DNA of 64,000 nt from Cubamyces lactineus (taxonomy: Eukaryota; Basidiomycota; Agaricomycetes; Polyporales; Polyporaceae). This document shows positions 1 through 12,563 of the stretch, in pieces. The notes beneath the pieces are model-generated. The model was not told the DNA's origin and did no database searches. It saw only the letters and a list, made by a program, of their open reading frames with translations. The stretch's first letter is position 1. Every line of letters begins with the position of its first letter. Position numbers and translations under genes: made by a program. The DNA is taken from contig JACDTU010000003.1 in NCBI GenBank assembly GCA_022376465.1, positions 496,001 through 560,000 on the forward strand, read 5' to 3'.

Positions 1-972
1 GCGAGCTGGGTCCTCGGGCGCCTCTTCCGCGACCACGAGAAGCGGCGGATGAAGGGCGGCTCGCTCACCGTCGCGTTCTACCGCACCGCGCGCGACGAGC
101 GGGAACCTGGGGTGCCTGTGCACGACTGGGTGTACTGGAGTGGAGTGTTCGTCATCCTCGCGCAGCTCGCGATCTCCGTCATCCCTGGGGCGCTCCATGG
201 GAACTGGATCGTTCTCGTCGTTACCGTCGGAGGCACGCTGCTAGCCCTTATAGCGAGTGGCTTGCCGCAATGGCGAGAGGAGAAGTATCTGGAGCGCAAG
301 ATCAACCCGAAGAAAGGCCCGGAGATAGTTTGCCTGACGCGCGGGAACGGGAGCACGTTCGTTATGGTCGTCGTCAGCGAGACCGGGATACGGCTCGAAG
401 CCCTCGCGGGTGGTCACGATGGGCGCAGCAGGTCGACCGCGGCCATGATGACGGTGCTGTGCTTGGGGTGGATTGTGCTCCTGCTCACGGTGGAGGGGCT
501 CGAGGGAGATGCATGGTACTTGCTGGCTATCGGAGGCCTGGGGATGGCGCAGAACATCGTCGCGGCGGGGGCAGAACGCGGGGCTAGCGCACACGGATTT
601 CACTTCGAGCCTTTCAGCGAGGATCGCGACGTCGTCGAGAAGGGCAAGGTCATGGCTACGCTCATGGCGGCTGAGGAGCGGCAGCCGGGCGTCGGGTTGG
701 CACTGCTCAAGCTGTTCTTCCCAGGAGATCTGCGTCTGGATGAGCAGAAGTATTGGGACGAGAAGAAGCTTGAGAAGGTCGAACGAGAGGCCCTTACTCG
801 CAAAGCTGCGAAGGACACTGGTGTTGGCAAATCAGGCGTTGCTGCCGAATTCACAGCTCGGCCGAAGGCCACACAGATACCCGTACAAGATAAGATACCT
901 GGGGACGCGGTGCATGAGGTCAGCAGCGCACAAGCTACAAACGATGCTGTGGATAGACAGGGCCCAAATTAG
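1..972 (+). CDS. C-terminal part of a fungal multi-pass membrane protein (5' end outside window)
   Basis: The frame is open from the first base of the window, and the first ATG in it is at 49, so the gene very probably starts upstream. Four hydrophobic stretches are visible, counted from that ATG at about residues 29-49, 51-70, 133-150 and 155-174, with a Leu-Pro-Gln-Trp stretch after the second. The tail after about residue 230 is charged and looks disordered. The pattern (membrane pair, a conserved ILTRGNG-like segment, here CLTRGNG, then a second membrane pair) resembles large uncharacterised fungal integral membrane proteins. No enzymatic motif is visible, so no function is assigned. Confidence 0.6.
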   Translation, partial: ASWVLGRLFRDHEKRRMKGGSLTVAFYRTARDEREPGVPVHDWVYWSGVFVILAQLAISVIPGALHGNWIVLVVTVGGTLLALIASGLPQWREEKYLERKINPKKGPEIVCLTRGNGSTFVMVVVSETGIRLEALAGGHDGRSRSTAAMMTVLCLGWIVLLLTVEGLEGDAWYLLAIGGLGMAQNIVAAGAERGASAHGFHFEPFSEDRDVVEKGKVMATLMAAEERQPGVGLALLKLFFPGDLRLDEQKYWDEKKLEKVEREALTRKAAKDTGVGKSGVAAEFTARPKATQIPVQDKIPGDAVHEVSSAQATNDAVDRQGPN

Positions 973-1523
973 TAGGATTAAGGGAATATACTGTCTGACA
1001 CTTACTATCTCTAGTACCTGGCGGCCTCCAATTAGACTCGGCGGCAGCCATGCGCGTATGGATGTGTTCTACTACACGCGTTAGATGAGCAATGGTGCGA
1101 TGAGCATCGTGCTCGTTGAGCGTTTTGCGGTTCAAAGTATGCCACTGTTTCTGAATAGGCTCGCCTCCTCTGTGGTGCTCACGGCATCAGGGTGACCAGG
1201 GCGGGCACAGCGGGCGGGAGCAGCCTCCGCCATTCAGTGGCGATGCAAATCAGACTCGTTGATTGGTCCAGCTGCAAAAACCCAAATGTCGTTCGGTGCT
1301 TTTGGGCGTCTACTCACTTTGCACTCTGACCTGGACTCGCGACGTGCGCGTCTATATAAAAGTCGACCCACCTTCCACGCTCATTACCCCCACGCTCCCT
1401 ACCCCTTCCCTTACCCTCCCATCTCCCTTACTGTGCGTATATAGTCGCTCGTCTCGCCCGCGTTTGTCGTGATAACGAACTGACCGTGTTTGTGCGTGAC
1501 CACGCTCGCAGTCTACTCCCAAA
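973..1523. promoter_or_regulatory. Intergenic region with the ERG6 promoter
   Basis: There is no convincing gene here. A TATATAAAA box lies at about 1353-1361, some 165 bp before the ERG6 start codon, and is followed by a long C/T-rich leader (about 1370-1435) of the kind common in strongly expressed fungal genes. The ORFs in this stretch are short and overlap this composition. Confidence 0.55.
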
Positions 1524-2781
1524 ATGGCCCCCGTCGCTACCGAGTCCTCCGCGCACGCCGACGGCCGTGTCGGTCGCCGCATCGAGAACTACACCGCCTT
1601 CTGGCAGAAGGACATGAGCAAGGAGGCAGAGCAGGACACGGAGAACCGTCTTGCCAACTACACGGACGTCATCAACGGTACGTCGCTCTCCAGCTCTGCC
1701 TACAAGTGATGTGCTGGCGCTCAACGCGTCGACTCGCGCCTCGCCCACCTACAGGCTACTACGACGGTGCGACGGGCCTGTACGAGTACGGCTGGGGCAC
1801 GTCCTTCCACTTCTCGCGGTACTACAAGGGCGAGGGCTTCTATCAGGCCCTCGCGCGGCACGAGCATTACCTCGCGTTCAAGATGAACCTCAAGCCCGGC
1901 ATGCGCGTGCTCGACGTCGGGTGCGGCATCGGCGGGCCCGCGCGGGAGATTGCGCAGTTCGCGGACGTGCAGATCGTCGGGCTGAACAACAACGACTTCC
2001 AGGTCGGCCGCGCGCGCAAACTGACGAAGAAGGCCGGGCTCGAGAACCAGGTGACGTACACCGTCGGCGACTTCATGAAGCTTGCGGAGAAGTTCGGCGA
2101 GAACTCGTTCGACGCTGTGTACGCGATCGAGGCGACCGTGCACGCGCCGTCGTGGGAAGGCGTGTATGGTGAGATCATGAAGGTCCTCAAGCCTGGAGGA
2201 GTCGTACGTGCCTTCTCTGTCTCTTGCCCGGACAGGTGCTTACCCGTATACTTGCGTAGTTCGGTGTCTACGAATGGTGCATGACGGACAAGTGGGACCC
2301 CTCCATTCCTGAGCACAAAGAGGTCGCGCACGGCATCGAGATCGGAAACGGCATTCCGGAGATGCGGCCGCTTGCGAAGGCGCGCGAGGCGATCGTCAAC
2401 GTCGGCTTCCAGATCGAGCACGAGGAGGACCTTGCGGACCGCCCTGACCCTATCCCGTGGTACTACCCTCTCGAGGGCGACATCCGCAAGGCGCAGACTC
2501 TGTGGGACGTCTTCACCGTATGGCGGATGAGCAGCAGCGGCAAGTTCGTCACGCACCACGGGCTCTGGTTCATCGAGAAGCTCGGCATTGTACCCAAGGG
2601 AACCTGGGAAGTCGGCGAGACCTTGAAGATTGCTGCGGATGCGCTCGTCAAGAGCGGTCGGGAAAAGGTGTGTCTAGTCGCATCCCCCGCGTGTAAACCG
2701 TTTGAAGCTGATCGGAATCTTGTCGTCCAGCTGTTCACGCCGATGTACTTGGTCGTTGCGAGGAAACCCGCGCAAAACTGA
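1524..2781 (+). CDS. ERG6: Sterol 24-C-methyltransferase (ERG6), 4 exons, 353 aa
   Basis: The enzyme transfers a methyl group from S-adenosylmethionine to C-24 of the sterol side chain (zymosterol to fecosterol) in ergosterol synthesis, at the ER or lipid droplets. Exons are 1524-1677, 1755-2203, 2260-2667 and 2731-2781; all junctions are GT-AG and the frame is continuous. Conserved parts are GYYDGATGLYEYGWG with FHFSRYYKGE, the SAM-binding motif LDVGCGIGGPAREIA, the IEATVHAP segment, KPGGVFGVYEW formed across the second intron, and the typical ending LFTPMYLVVARKP. The last intron (63 bp) could be read through in frame, but the family ending is only obtained when it is removed. The length is slightly below the roughly 375 residues of yeast Erg6. 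Identification rests on family motifs and is firm. Confidence 0.95.
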
Positions 2782-3929
2782 TCGGCGTCACGCCGCGTGT
2801 CTTACCATAGAGTTCGTCTGTGCTATTCTAGATATACCGATACCCTGCATAATTCACATCTACGAGGATGCATGTCCGCCATGCTTGCTTTTTGTTATTC
2901 GGGCTTTTTGGGCTGTGCGCACTGTAACACGAAGATGTTGTGGATCAATCTTGAGGTGGCAGATTTGTCGTCTGCATATGCATGGTCCCAATATCTTGCA
3001 CTTCTGCAATCTACCGATGGTGGACAAACCCGGCATACGGATCCCAAGAAGCGGAACCGGCATGCCCGGACCCGATCAGCCATATTCGATGGACTTGCCA
3101 AGTTATGAGCGGACCATTTTGGTCACGGACAACATCAACACTTGCGCACGGTGCTTCAATGTGTGAATGCGAAGGGTGCCAAGGCCCAAGAGCATCATTT
3201 AATTAACGTGAGCGTCCTCTACGTGCATCTGTTCGTGGATCGTTCTTGAGCATTTTGAATGGCCCCAGGGATCCGGGATGACCACATGTCTGGTCAATCG
3301 AGGGACGTCGGTGGTAGGCAACGTCCGCGCCCGATGTCGTTGACCATCAGTATCCGGGGAGTGCATCATTAGTTTGACGCGCTTGGCCTCGTGCAGACCC
3401 ATCGTATACCTTGATCTACATGACGGCGCTGATCGTCAGGTCCCACAATGACCGACCGAGGACTGTTTTCGACGCGCGGGACGCAATATGTACAGCGCAC
3501 TGCGACTCCGAGATGGGTCGGACAGGGATCAAGTGATGGTCTAGCGCAGGACTCAGACGGAATGAACGCCGCAGCTGTGCAGCCTGTGCTCGACCCGGGC
3601 TCGGACTGGACACGTCCGGAGAAGACGGTCGCAACGTTGTCGTGGCCGTTGTCGTTGGGAGGGGGCGTGGGCGCGGTGGGGATCTGTCGGCGGTCGCGAG
3701 CGAGGGTGAATTGTATATAACCGTCCGGCGAGACGCTGCGGCCGGCTTCGACAGAACTTTGCCAGTGCCACCGACGGCTCGATTCCTCCACACAAGTGCA
3801 CCCGCCGCCCCATCATCACTCTACATCTCCCATCGACAGGCAAGTCACTCCGCCAAGGCGTGCACACGACTTTCCGTCCTCCTCCCCCGACGTCTTTGAT
3901 AGACAGACCCCCCTTTACTCCCGACGACG
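2782..3929. promoter_or_regulatory. Intergenic region with the CYP505 promoter
   Basis: About 1.1 kb without a supportable gene. Short ORFs on both strands here have no recognisable domain. A TATATAA box is at 3714-3720, about 210 bp before the P450 start codon, and the interval between them is C-rich (CACCCGCC, CCTCCCCC), consistent with a leader. Confidence 0.5.
3714..3720 (+). promoter_or_regulatory. TATA box of the CYP505-like gene
   Basis: TATATAA stands alone in GC-rich sequence about 210 bp before the ATG at 3930. Position and context fit a fungal core promoter; no transcript data support it. Confidence 0.5.
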
Positions 3930-6900
3930 ATGACGACCCCCATCCCCTCCCCGCCCGCGCTCCCGTTCCTGGGCCACATCACGCAGATAGACAAGGACAT
4001 CCCACAGCGCACGTTCGACCTCCTCGCCGACCAGTACGGCGAGATCTACCAGCTGAATTTGATCAGTGGGTCGCTATATGCGCATGATTTTCGCACCCTC
4101 GAATTTGCGTTTGTTGATATGCTTTGTTGGCAGCGAGGCAGAGCATTATTGTCGCGTCATATGAGCTCCAAAACGAGCTTTCCAATGACAAGCGCTTCCA
4201 AAAGACCGTCATTGGCGCTCTCCAGCAAGTCCGCAATGGCATGGGCGACGCCCTCTTCACTGTAAATTTACTGTCTGTTTACATGTGCACTAAGAAACAT
4301 GCTCATCACAAAGCGTCTTAGGCATATCCAGGCGAAGAGAACTGGGGCATCGCGCGTGAGCATCATACCAGGACATCTATCCTTCAGCATGTGGATTGAC
4401 GCCGACCGACCATGGTTGATCAGACAGATTGCTCATGCCTGCCTTTAGTACGGCGAAGGTGCGCGACATGTTCTCCGACATGTACGATATCGCCTCGCAG
4501 ATGATCACGAAGTGGGAGAGGTCGGTTAATTTAAGGACGAGTAGACGGCATGCACTTGACGGCTGAACGCGTATGTGCGCAGGTTCGGTCCTCGGCATGT
4601 CATCGATCCCTGCGAGGACTTCACGCGTCTCGCTTTTGACACAATCACGCTGTGTGCGATGTCATACCGGTAAGAAGTTTTGGGACCCTGTCTGCCGCCT
4701 GCATCTATGACTAAACACGCCTGATAGCCTCAATACTTTCTATTCGGTACGTTCACATTGGCTGCAGATGCACCCCGTCTGGTGCTGACATCGTACGTCA
4801 TTCAGGACCAGTCCCATCCGTTTGTGAAGGCCATGGGAGACTTCCTGACGGAATGTGCCAACCGGGCGAACCGGCCCCCGATCATGAACACGCTCATGCG
4901 CGGGTCTAGCGCCAAGTACGAGGCAGACATGAAGATCATGAACGACCTTGTCGACGAACGTGGGTATCTAGGTGATGCACCGCATGTTCTGGGCTGAGCG
5001 TTCAATACGGCTTGCAGTGATCGAGGACCACAAGAAGAATCCGACAGAAAAGCAGGACCTGTTGAGCATCATGCTGAACGGGGTCGACCAAAAGACTGGC
5101 AAACGCATGTCAGATGAGAGCATCCGGATGAACGTTAGCATTCCTAACTTACTATGCGAGTGCATTTGTTGACATGAACATCCAGCTTCTCACCTTCTTG
5201 GTTGCTGGTACGTGTCGAGTCGGATTTGAGGGGTACATGCGCTAAATACCACGCCCACCAGGTCACGAAACTACATCAGGTATTCATCACGACACATATC
5301 TCACTCACCGCATATTTTGACGTTCTGCAGGTCTCCTCACGTTCACCCTCTATTACCTCTGCAAGAACCCCGAGGCGATGCGCAAGCTCCGCGAGGAAGT
5401 CGACGACGTCCTCGGCGAAGAGCCCATACAGCTCGAGCACATCAGCAAGCTCAAGTACACCTCCGCTTGCCTGCGCGAGGCGCTCCGTCTGAACCCGCCT
5501 GCAACGATGCGGGTGGTGCGCTCGGTGGAGGACACCACGATCGGCGGCGGGAAATACTTCATACCCAAGGACGCAGTGTTGGCCATGATCACGTCTAAGT
5601 GCCAGACAGACCCGAAGGTCTGGGGTGAGGACGTGAGTGGTGGTGCACAGATTGATTTGAGCCAGGGCGACTTACCTCGGGACAGGCGCGCGAGTTCAAG
5701 CCTGAGCGAGTATACGGAGAGAACTTCGAGAAGCTGCCGGTGAGAAGTGACACAAGTCAGGAAATGGCTGCATTTGCTAACTCACTGTCCACATAGCCCA
5801 ACGCCTGGCAACCGTTCGGTTACGGTATGCGCGCATGCATCGTAAGTCACACCACACATCCCACCCTCGCTCTCACAAGTGTTGAACACATCTAATGTCG
5901 CAGGGGCGTCCGTTCGCCTGGCAAGAAGCACACATCGCGCTCGCGTCGATCGTCCATAAGTTCGACATCGTGATGCACGACCCCTCGTACACGCTCGAGC
6001 TCAAGCAGGCCATGACCGTCAAGCCCAAGGGCTTCTACGTCCACGCCATCCCGCGCAATCGCTCCACCGCGCCCATCGCCGTCGGGGTCTCGTCCTCGCT
6101 GCTCGGCGCGCCGTACCTCGCGGCTTCCCGTCGCGGATCTCAGGAGAGCGAGAGCGCGAGCGCGAGCGCGAACGGGGAGAAGAGGCAGGAGCCGAAGCAT
6201 AAGTTGTATGTTGTGTATGGCTCCAACACGGGCACGTCGCAGACGTTCGCGCAAAGAGTCGCGAGCGATGCCCCTGCGCACGGTGCGCCTTCACGGTTTG
6301 GTCTCAGCTCCATGGGGCAACGTGGCTCACTGGTGATTCATAGGCTTTAAGGCGACTCTCGGGACCCTTGATTCCATCGTCGACCACGTCCCGACGGATG
6401 GCCCTCTCGTGATCGTAACTGCGTCCTTCGAAGGTAAGACAGCTTGAACCACCTCCCTTCTCCCCTACCATTCCCGTTATAATCTCCCGCTGCTGTACAC
6501 AGGCGAGCCCGCAGACAATGCAGCGCACTTCTTCGAGTGGCTGCAGAACCTCAAGGGCAGTGAGATGGCGGGTGTCAAGTACTCCGTCTTTGGGTGTGGG
6601 AACCGCGACTGGGTGCGCACGTTCCAGCGCGTCCCGACCATCATCGACGACCTTCTCGCCGAGCGCGGGGCGAAGCGTATGCAGGAACGCGGAGTGGGTG
6701 ACGCGCAGGCGGCAGAGTTCTTTCAGATCTTCGACGAGTGGGAAGCGCAACTCTGGAAGGCGTTGGCTGAGGTAGGCCCAGTGTTGGGCTACATTACATC
6801 GCATACGATGACACTAATACGTTTCATGGTAGGAATACGGCGTCGAGGTGTCTGAGAAGGATGCACCGATGAGCGGCATCTCACTGAAGACGGTCGACCC

Positions 6901-8374
6901 TGGGACCTCCAGGGCCGCTGTCCTCCGCCAGCCTGACACCGACCTTGGACGCGTGGTTGAGAACCGTTTGCTCACGTCGCCGAACGCGCCACAGAAGAGG
7001 CATATTGGTATGTGCCCTGATTAACCGTCTCTTTCGTTAGCATGCTGATCACCGTGATCTCGTAGAGTTCCAACTTCCTGAACACCTTACGTACCGGGCT
7101 GGAGACTACCTTGCGATGTAAGTGTTTCCTGAGTGGACGCTCGAATCTGTGCTCATAGATCGCAGTCTGCCGCACAACCCGCCTCGTGACGTTCACCGGG
7201 TCATCGCTCGCTTTGCGTTGTCTCCCGAGCAGCAGGTACGTAGCATGTCCGTCTGTACCGTTGATTCAGCCTCAAGCCCTCGTAGATTGTTCTCTCCGCG
7301 AACGGCCCAACCTCCCTCCCTGTTAACAAGCCCATCAGCGTCTTCTCTCTGCTCTCTGGCTACGTCGAGCTATGCCAACCCGCGACCACTCGCGACCTCC
7401 GCGCGCTACTATCTATCCAGTCCTCTGACGCCACCAAGGCCGCGTTGGACGACCTCTCCGCCTCATACGCCGAGAAGGTGATCGCGAAGCGTCTCAGCGT
7501 TCTCGACATCCTCGAGGACCACCCCGACCTCGACCTACCCTTCGGCGCGTACCTCGAGATGCTCCCTCCCATGCGCGTCCGCCAATACTCCATCTCGTCG
7601 TCCCCGCTGCACGACCCGCAGCGCCCGTCGCTGACGGTCAGCGTCGTCGAGTCGCCCGCGCTCTCGGGGCGGAAGGACCCCTTCCTGGGCGTCGCGTCGA
7701 CGTTCCTCTCCGGTCTCCGCCCGGGGGACATGGTGCAGCTCGCGGTGCGCGGCTCCGCCGCGGCGTTCCACCCCCCGGAGGACGTCCGCGTCCCGATGAT
7801 CATGTTCGCTGCGGGCTCGGGGCTCTCGCCGATGCGCGGCTTCTTGCAGGAGCGCGCGGTACAGAAGAAGGCGGGGCGCGACGTGGCGCGGTCGACGCTC
7901 TTCTTTGGCTGCAGGTCGCCCGAGGAGGACTTCTTGTACAGCGACTCGGACCTCAGGGAGTGGCAGGAGCTCGGCATCGTCGACGTGCGTCCGGCGTTCT
8001 CAAGGTGTCCTGAGAAGTCGCTCGGGTGCAAGTATGTGCAAGAGTGAGTCGCGTTCCTGTATGTGTGGGAGTGAAGGGGGAGGCGACGCTGACATCTCGT
8101 ACCTAGTCGAGTCTGGCACGATCGCGACGTTGTGAAGCAAGCATACGATCACCAGAACGCAAGGGTGAGTCTCGGTTCCCCCGCATGTTCATCGTGTGCA
8201 GCTTTACTCATACTTCTGCAGCTCTTCACTTGTGGATCGGGCAAGATGGCGCAGGGTATCAAGAAGGTCCTCACGGAGCTCATCAAGGAGTCTCGCAGCT
8301 GTTCGGATGAGGAAGCCGCGAGGCTCTTCGAGCGTGCCATCCAGGGCCGCTATGCGACAGATATCTTTGAGTAG
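3930..8374 (+). CDS. Self-sufficient cytochrome P450 / NADPH-P450 reductase fusion (CYP505-like)
   Basis: A heme monooxygenase domain is fused to a CPR-type diflavin reductase, so one polypeptide carries electrons from NADPH through FAD and FMN to heme. Family members hydroxylate fatty acids at subterminal carbons. Seen in order: the start MTTPIPSPPALPFLGHITQ, the I-helix AGHETTS, the K-helix ExxR (CLREALRLNPPA), the heme loop QPFGYGMRACIGRPFAWQEA, an FMN-binding YVVYGSNTGTSQTFA, FAD binding RQYSISSSP, and NADPH binding FAAGSGLSPMRGF and FFGCRSPEEDF. It ends at ATDIFE-stop. The gene is split into many exons by introns of about 50-80 bp; exon 1 is 3930-4065, exon 2 is 4134-4261 and an 18-nt exon is 5262-5279. 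The hydrophilic linker near 6120-6190 (Glu/Ser/Ala repeats) separates the P450 and reductase parts. The substrate is not readable from sequence. Confidence 0.92.
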
Positions 8375-8662
8375 GTTGTGAACCAGGTCAAATTTCGTCG
8401 AACTACATGTATCGTACATCTCGCTACACACCACCCTCAGCCTCCAAGCTCTAGCACGTTATCTTGTACGTCGTATTTATCAACACATAGATGCCTTTGC
8501 GATACACCGTGTACATCAGCTCGAGTACAACAACGAATTGTCTCTTCAGCATGCTCGCTACATACTATACAGATAAACAATGCAAACTTGGGAGTAGTCT
8601 GGTCGTCCCAAACTCCTTTGCTTCGCAGGTTAGATGGTACCTCCCCAACCGCTACCCACAGT

Positions 8663-11600
8663 TCACCAACCAAACGGTCGTTCACCAGGGTACCCTCCCG
8701 GCGGCGGAGGTGGTCCCCCGTGGTGATGATGGTGGTGCCCGTGCGGGCCCGGGCCCGGAGGCGGCATGTCTGGCGTCGGGAACCCAAACCCAGCGGGCGG
8801 ACCAGGCGGCGGAGGCGGGCCTCCATAGGGCGGATATCCCGAACCATCCATTTGCCCAGGATACGTCGACTGGCCTGAGTACCCGGCATCCGCCTGTGGG
8901 AAGCCGAACGAGGGCGGCCCCCCGGGGGGCGGGGAGTTGTAGCTAGGGGCGTAGCTGGGAGCATAGCCGGGAGTGGGTTCGGGTTGGTTGAACCCGTGGC
9001 TTGAGCCGTGCCCATGCCCGTGTCCGTGTCCGCCTGGGGGCGGAGGACCAGAGGGAGAAGGGAACGAAGCCCCACTGGCGTTGCTAGCGGCACCGGGATA
9101 TGTAGAGGTAGAAACCGGAGGAGGCGCAGGAGAGTGCGCATGCGCCCCAGGCTGTGGTTGGCCCGGGCTGTAGTACGAAGCAGCCTGTCCGGTAGTAGGC
9201 GGCATCGGAGAAGGACTGTGTGCCCCAGGTCCCGGACTTGCGCTTGGATACCCAGCGCCGGGAGGCCCAGCAGGGCTCTCGTAGCCCCCCTCCCTCCTGC
9301 CGCCCTGTCCACCAGTAAATTGATTCAGGAAAGAGGTCGCCTGGCCGAACGGGGTGTTGCCAGGGGGACCGCCAGCGGCACCAGCGTTGAGCTTGCCCAT
9401 GAGCGACTGTGCTTGCGCTAGGCCGGGAACTTGGCTGATGTATCCCGACATTTGGTGCTGAGCTTGGACGCCGGCGTTGTGCGCGTAGCCTTGTGGTGCA
9501 GCAGTTCCTCCAGAGGCGGCCAAACGGATATTCTGGTGATTCCGGACGGCATCTTTGGTCAGTCGGCGGAGTACTTCATGCTGTTGTGCACCGAGGCCTT
9601 GAACCCAACGTTGCATGTATTCAAGCATCTCGCGTTGTATTTGCGAATTGTGGTCGTGGAAATCGGGATGGAAGCTGCAGATAGAGGCACAGTCAGAAGG
9701 CTGCACTGCCTAAAATCTCGCTATCATAGACGTACAGGCATTGAAGGACATCTTCAGTAACGCTGTGAACGTTGATGGAGGTGTCGTCCCAGGCCCTCAC
9801 GACATGGTTGACCGTGTAGATCTATGAATTTGTTGGTTAATAGCGATTTAGTATATTTAGTTGTATGCGTCGGCCTACCAGAACGATCTTGCCAAGATGT
9901 CCAGCTGGCTCGTTCAAGATCAAATTCTGTGTCAGCAGGTGTGATGAGTACGCTCAGCTGTCTCCGGGGTTCCCGAGGAACACATACAAAGTGGTCTTTA
10001 CTCAAGAACGAGTGCGTGGGGTCGGACTGTTGGATAGATTAGGGAGCGGCCCTGTCAGATCAAGCGAGATAAGACCTACAGCTCTGGGGTCATTGAATAC
10101 CTACCAAATGCTTCTGCATAAGTATACGACAGATTTTGTGGGCAGACGAGCAGACTGACCTCATACTGATCGTGCGTGTTGATGACTTCTCCAGACGCGG
10201 CCATTAGACCAGTAGTCGCTTGCTTCATGATAGGCTTGAGGAAAGGCTGTGATTGTAGCGGAGTTGCTCGTCATCTTGCTAGTACGGAAGAGAGTATTGA
10301 TAACACTCACCTCCAGTGTCGTGTAGATGAAGACTACATAATAATTGTCATCACACACATCTAGTACATAGTCAATTAGACTTACCAGAGATGGAATCCA
10401 TGAGTTTTTCGATCAGAGGGCCTAAACCCGGGATTTTCTCTGAGTAGCATCCAATGTGAGCTACCGTTTCGCACTCTGAACAGGCACTATAACATACCGA
10501 TCGTCTTCTCGATCTTCTTGACAACTATACGACACGCGTCAGCTCGTATACAAGGTACCGGGAGCACTGCGTCTCTCATTACGCTCACCGGAGTCGCGGA
10601 ACGTCAACACCTGCCAAAGCACTGCATGAAGCTCCTGCGGGCTCATATCCTCTGGGCGCTTTCCGCCTGGTTGGGTGGGCTCGGCACGGATGCGCTCGAC
10701 GCTCTCCATCTCGCGCGCAACTTCCTGTCCTTCTGAACCGGGAAGCTTGAACAGCAGTGATCGAAGCGCATCTGCGGGAGAGGGTCCTGAAGCAGATTGC
10801 GAGATTGACTTCGCGCGCGCTTTGTCAAGCTCAGCATTCAGGTCGGTGACGGATGCTTGACTCTGTACGATGAAGATCATTGATGAGATTGCACTCATCG
10901 TGAGAGATTGGATGAATCAGGAGAAACGTACAATGTGATCGGTGGCCTCTGGACGGGTAAGTAATGTCAGCATACGTCGAATGGTTGCTTGAGAACTGAC
11001 TACGTACCTCCAAGGAGACTGTGGATGAAATCACTGGACCCGAACGTGCCTATCTAGCTTCAATACAAATCCCAAGGCTGCTTGCAGATCCACTCTACCT
11101 GTGACGAGTGGGGCAACCCACTTCCCGTTGCGGGCCTGAACCTTGACCTGGTCTCCGACGTGGACGAAGACGTCGGTGTGGCCCATAGATACCAGTGCGA
11201 GCTCACAAAAGTTTGAGTGTGCCGGGAAGTCCTCCAGGGTGTGAAGCTGCGCACTTCGTCAGGATGTCTATGTTTGCGCCAAGCGCACAGACCAACTCAC
11301 GGCTTGCCCGAGGAGTCGGTAGGCTTCGTACATATCTTGCTTAGCACCATTTGCACGGGCCTGTCTGCCCAGGTGGATGCATCGCTCAAGCGTCCGCCGA
11401 ACAAGAGCTTTCGATGTGTCCCAGGATCCGTTCTCTGTCAAGTGAGTGTTCAGACAGCTTAGAAACGACGTTGATTTTAGATAGTTGCAGACCGTTAGCG
11501 ATGTAGTTCTTCATCCCAGTACGAGGATCGATCTCCAGCTCCCTTGGCTGCCGAACGGACAGCACTCATCAGCTCGGCTTCTCATCTAGTGAATCACTAA

Positions 11601-12563
11601 GAGAGTCCAAAAAGAGAGGAAGACTCATCGGAGTGCTATGCCACTGTATGCATATGCAGATCGAAAAGGGGAACGATGCAAGGAATCGGCACTTACATCT
11701 ACGGGAGGGCGTAATTTGGGGTGATACTGTCTGGCATTGTCCGGATAGCCCTTGGGGTTATCGATATGTTCGGTCTGCGAATACTTGAGCAGCGCATCAT
11801 GCAAAGAAGCCGTTCATCACAAACCGGAAGGTAAACCCCTAGACGTTCTTCGGTGACCTCAAATTCGTTGGTCGCGTAGCCATGCGCCTATCCCGGATAT
11901 AGGTGAGAATCAGTCGTTCCGTATTAAATGCGTTACATACCATAAAACCGAGAACCATGCAAAGATTGATAATGGTCTACGAGTTCGTTCAGTACCATTC
12001 CGTTACCTTCTCTCGTTAAAGCTTCTAACCTGTAGTTGTAGCTTCTGGAGACCTGCGACATCGACGGCCTGAAGACATATTCAGCATGTTGTAGCATTCT
12101 TGCCGTACGCATTCTTACTTGACTATAATCCCGTAACCAATTGCTTCACAAGGAATACGTCAAGCTTCAATTTGTCTGACAGAACACGGGCTATATCTGG
12201 CGTACCCAAAGTAGACTCGCTTTATATCGAGACCGCCGAACTTAGAACCTCCTTTGCCGATGAGAGCACCCAGGGCAAAGCCTCCAGCTTTCTTCGCTAC
12301 TTCGCTTAGAGTATCTTCCTGCGGAGGAAGTGAGATATAACCAAGGATCGTCTCGTAGTAAGAACTCACAATATCACCATGACGAAAAGCTTTGCCTTCG
12401 AGGAACGCGAAACTAGAAGGCGAGTTAGCTGGATGTGTACGATCAGCGGATGGGCGGCGTGCCTTGGTATGTTCCCAGCCCCGAACGCATACACCCCTTG
12501 AGACGACAGACACAGAATTACGACGCAGAGTAAAAGGAGGGATATATGCGCGTTTTTAGCCAT
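8663..12563 (-). CDS. het-c: Het-C family secreted/membrane protein (heterokaryon incompatibility protein Het-C type)
   Basis: Homologues of Neurospora HET-C are glycine-rich proteins with a signal peptide that, in Neurospora, take part in vegetative incompatibility. The start at 12563 gives a clear signal peptide (HISLLLLCVVILCLSSQ) followed by FGAGNIP. Exon 1 joins exon 2 to give GNIPSFAFLEGKAFRHGDI, the hallmark of the family, and then EDTLSEVAKKAGGFALGALIGKGG and LDIKRVYFGNW. The gene is broken into many small exons between 12.56 and 9.7 kb; I did not resolve every junction. The final coding block (9706-8663) encodes helical sequence and then a Gly/Pro/Tyr-rich tail with a run of histidines near the end. 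The first intron (12462-12413) uses a GC donor. The gene is divergent from the NTF2-RRM gene. Confidence 0.85.

Noticed and set aside
8437..9312. 291-codon ORF on - overlapping the Het-C tail in another frame
   Set aside because: The 8663-9706 frame continues the Het-C protein; this one is Arg/Pro-rich shadow sequence.
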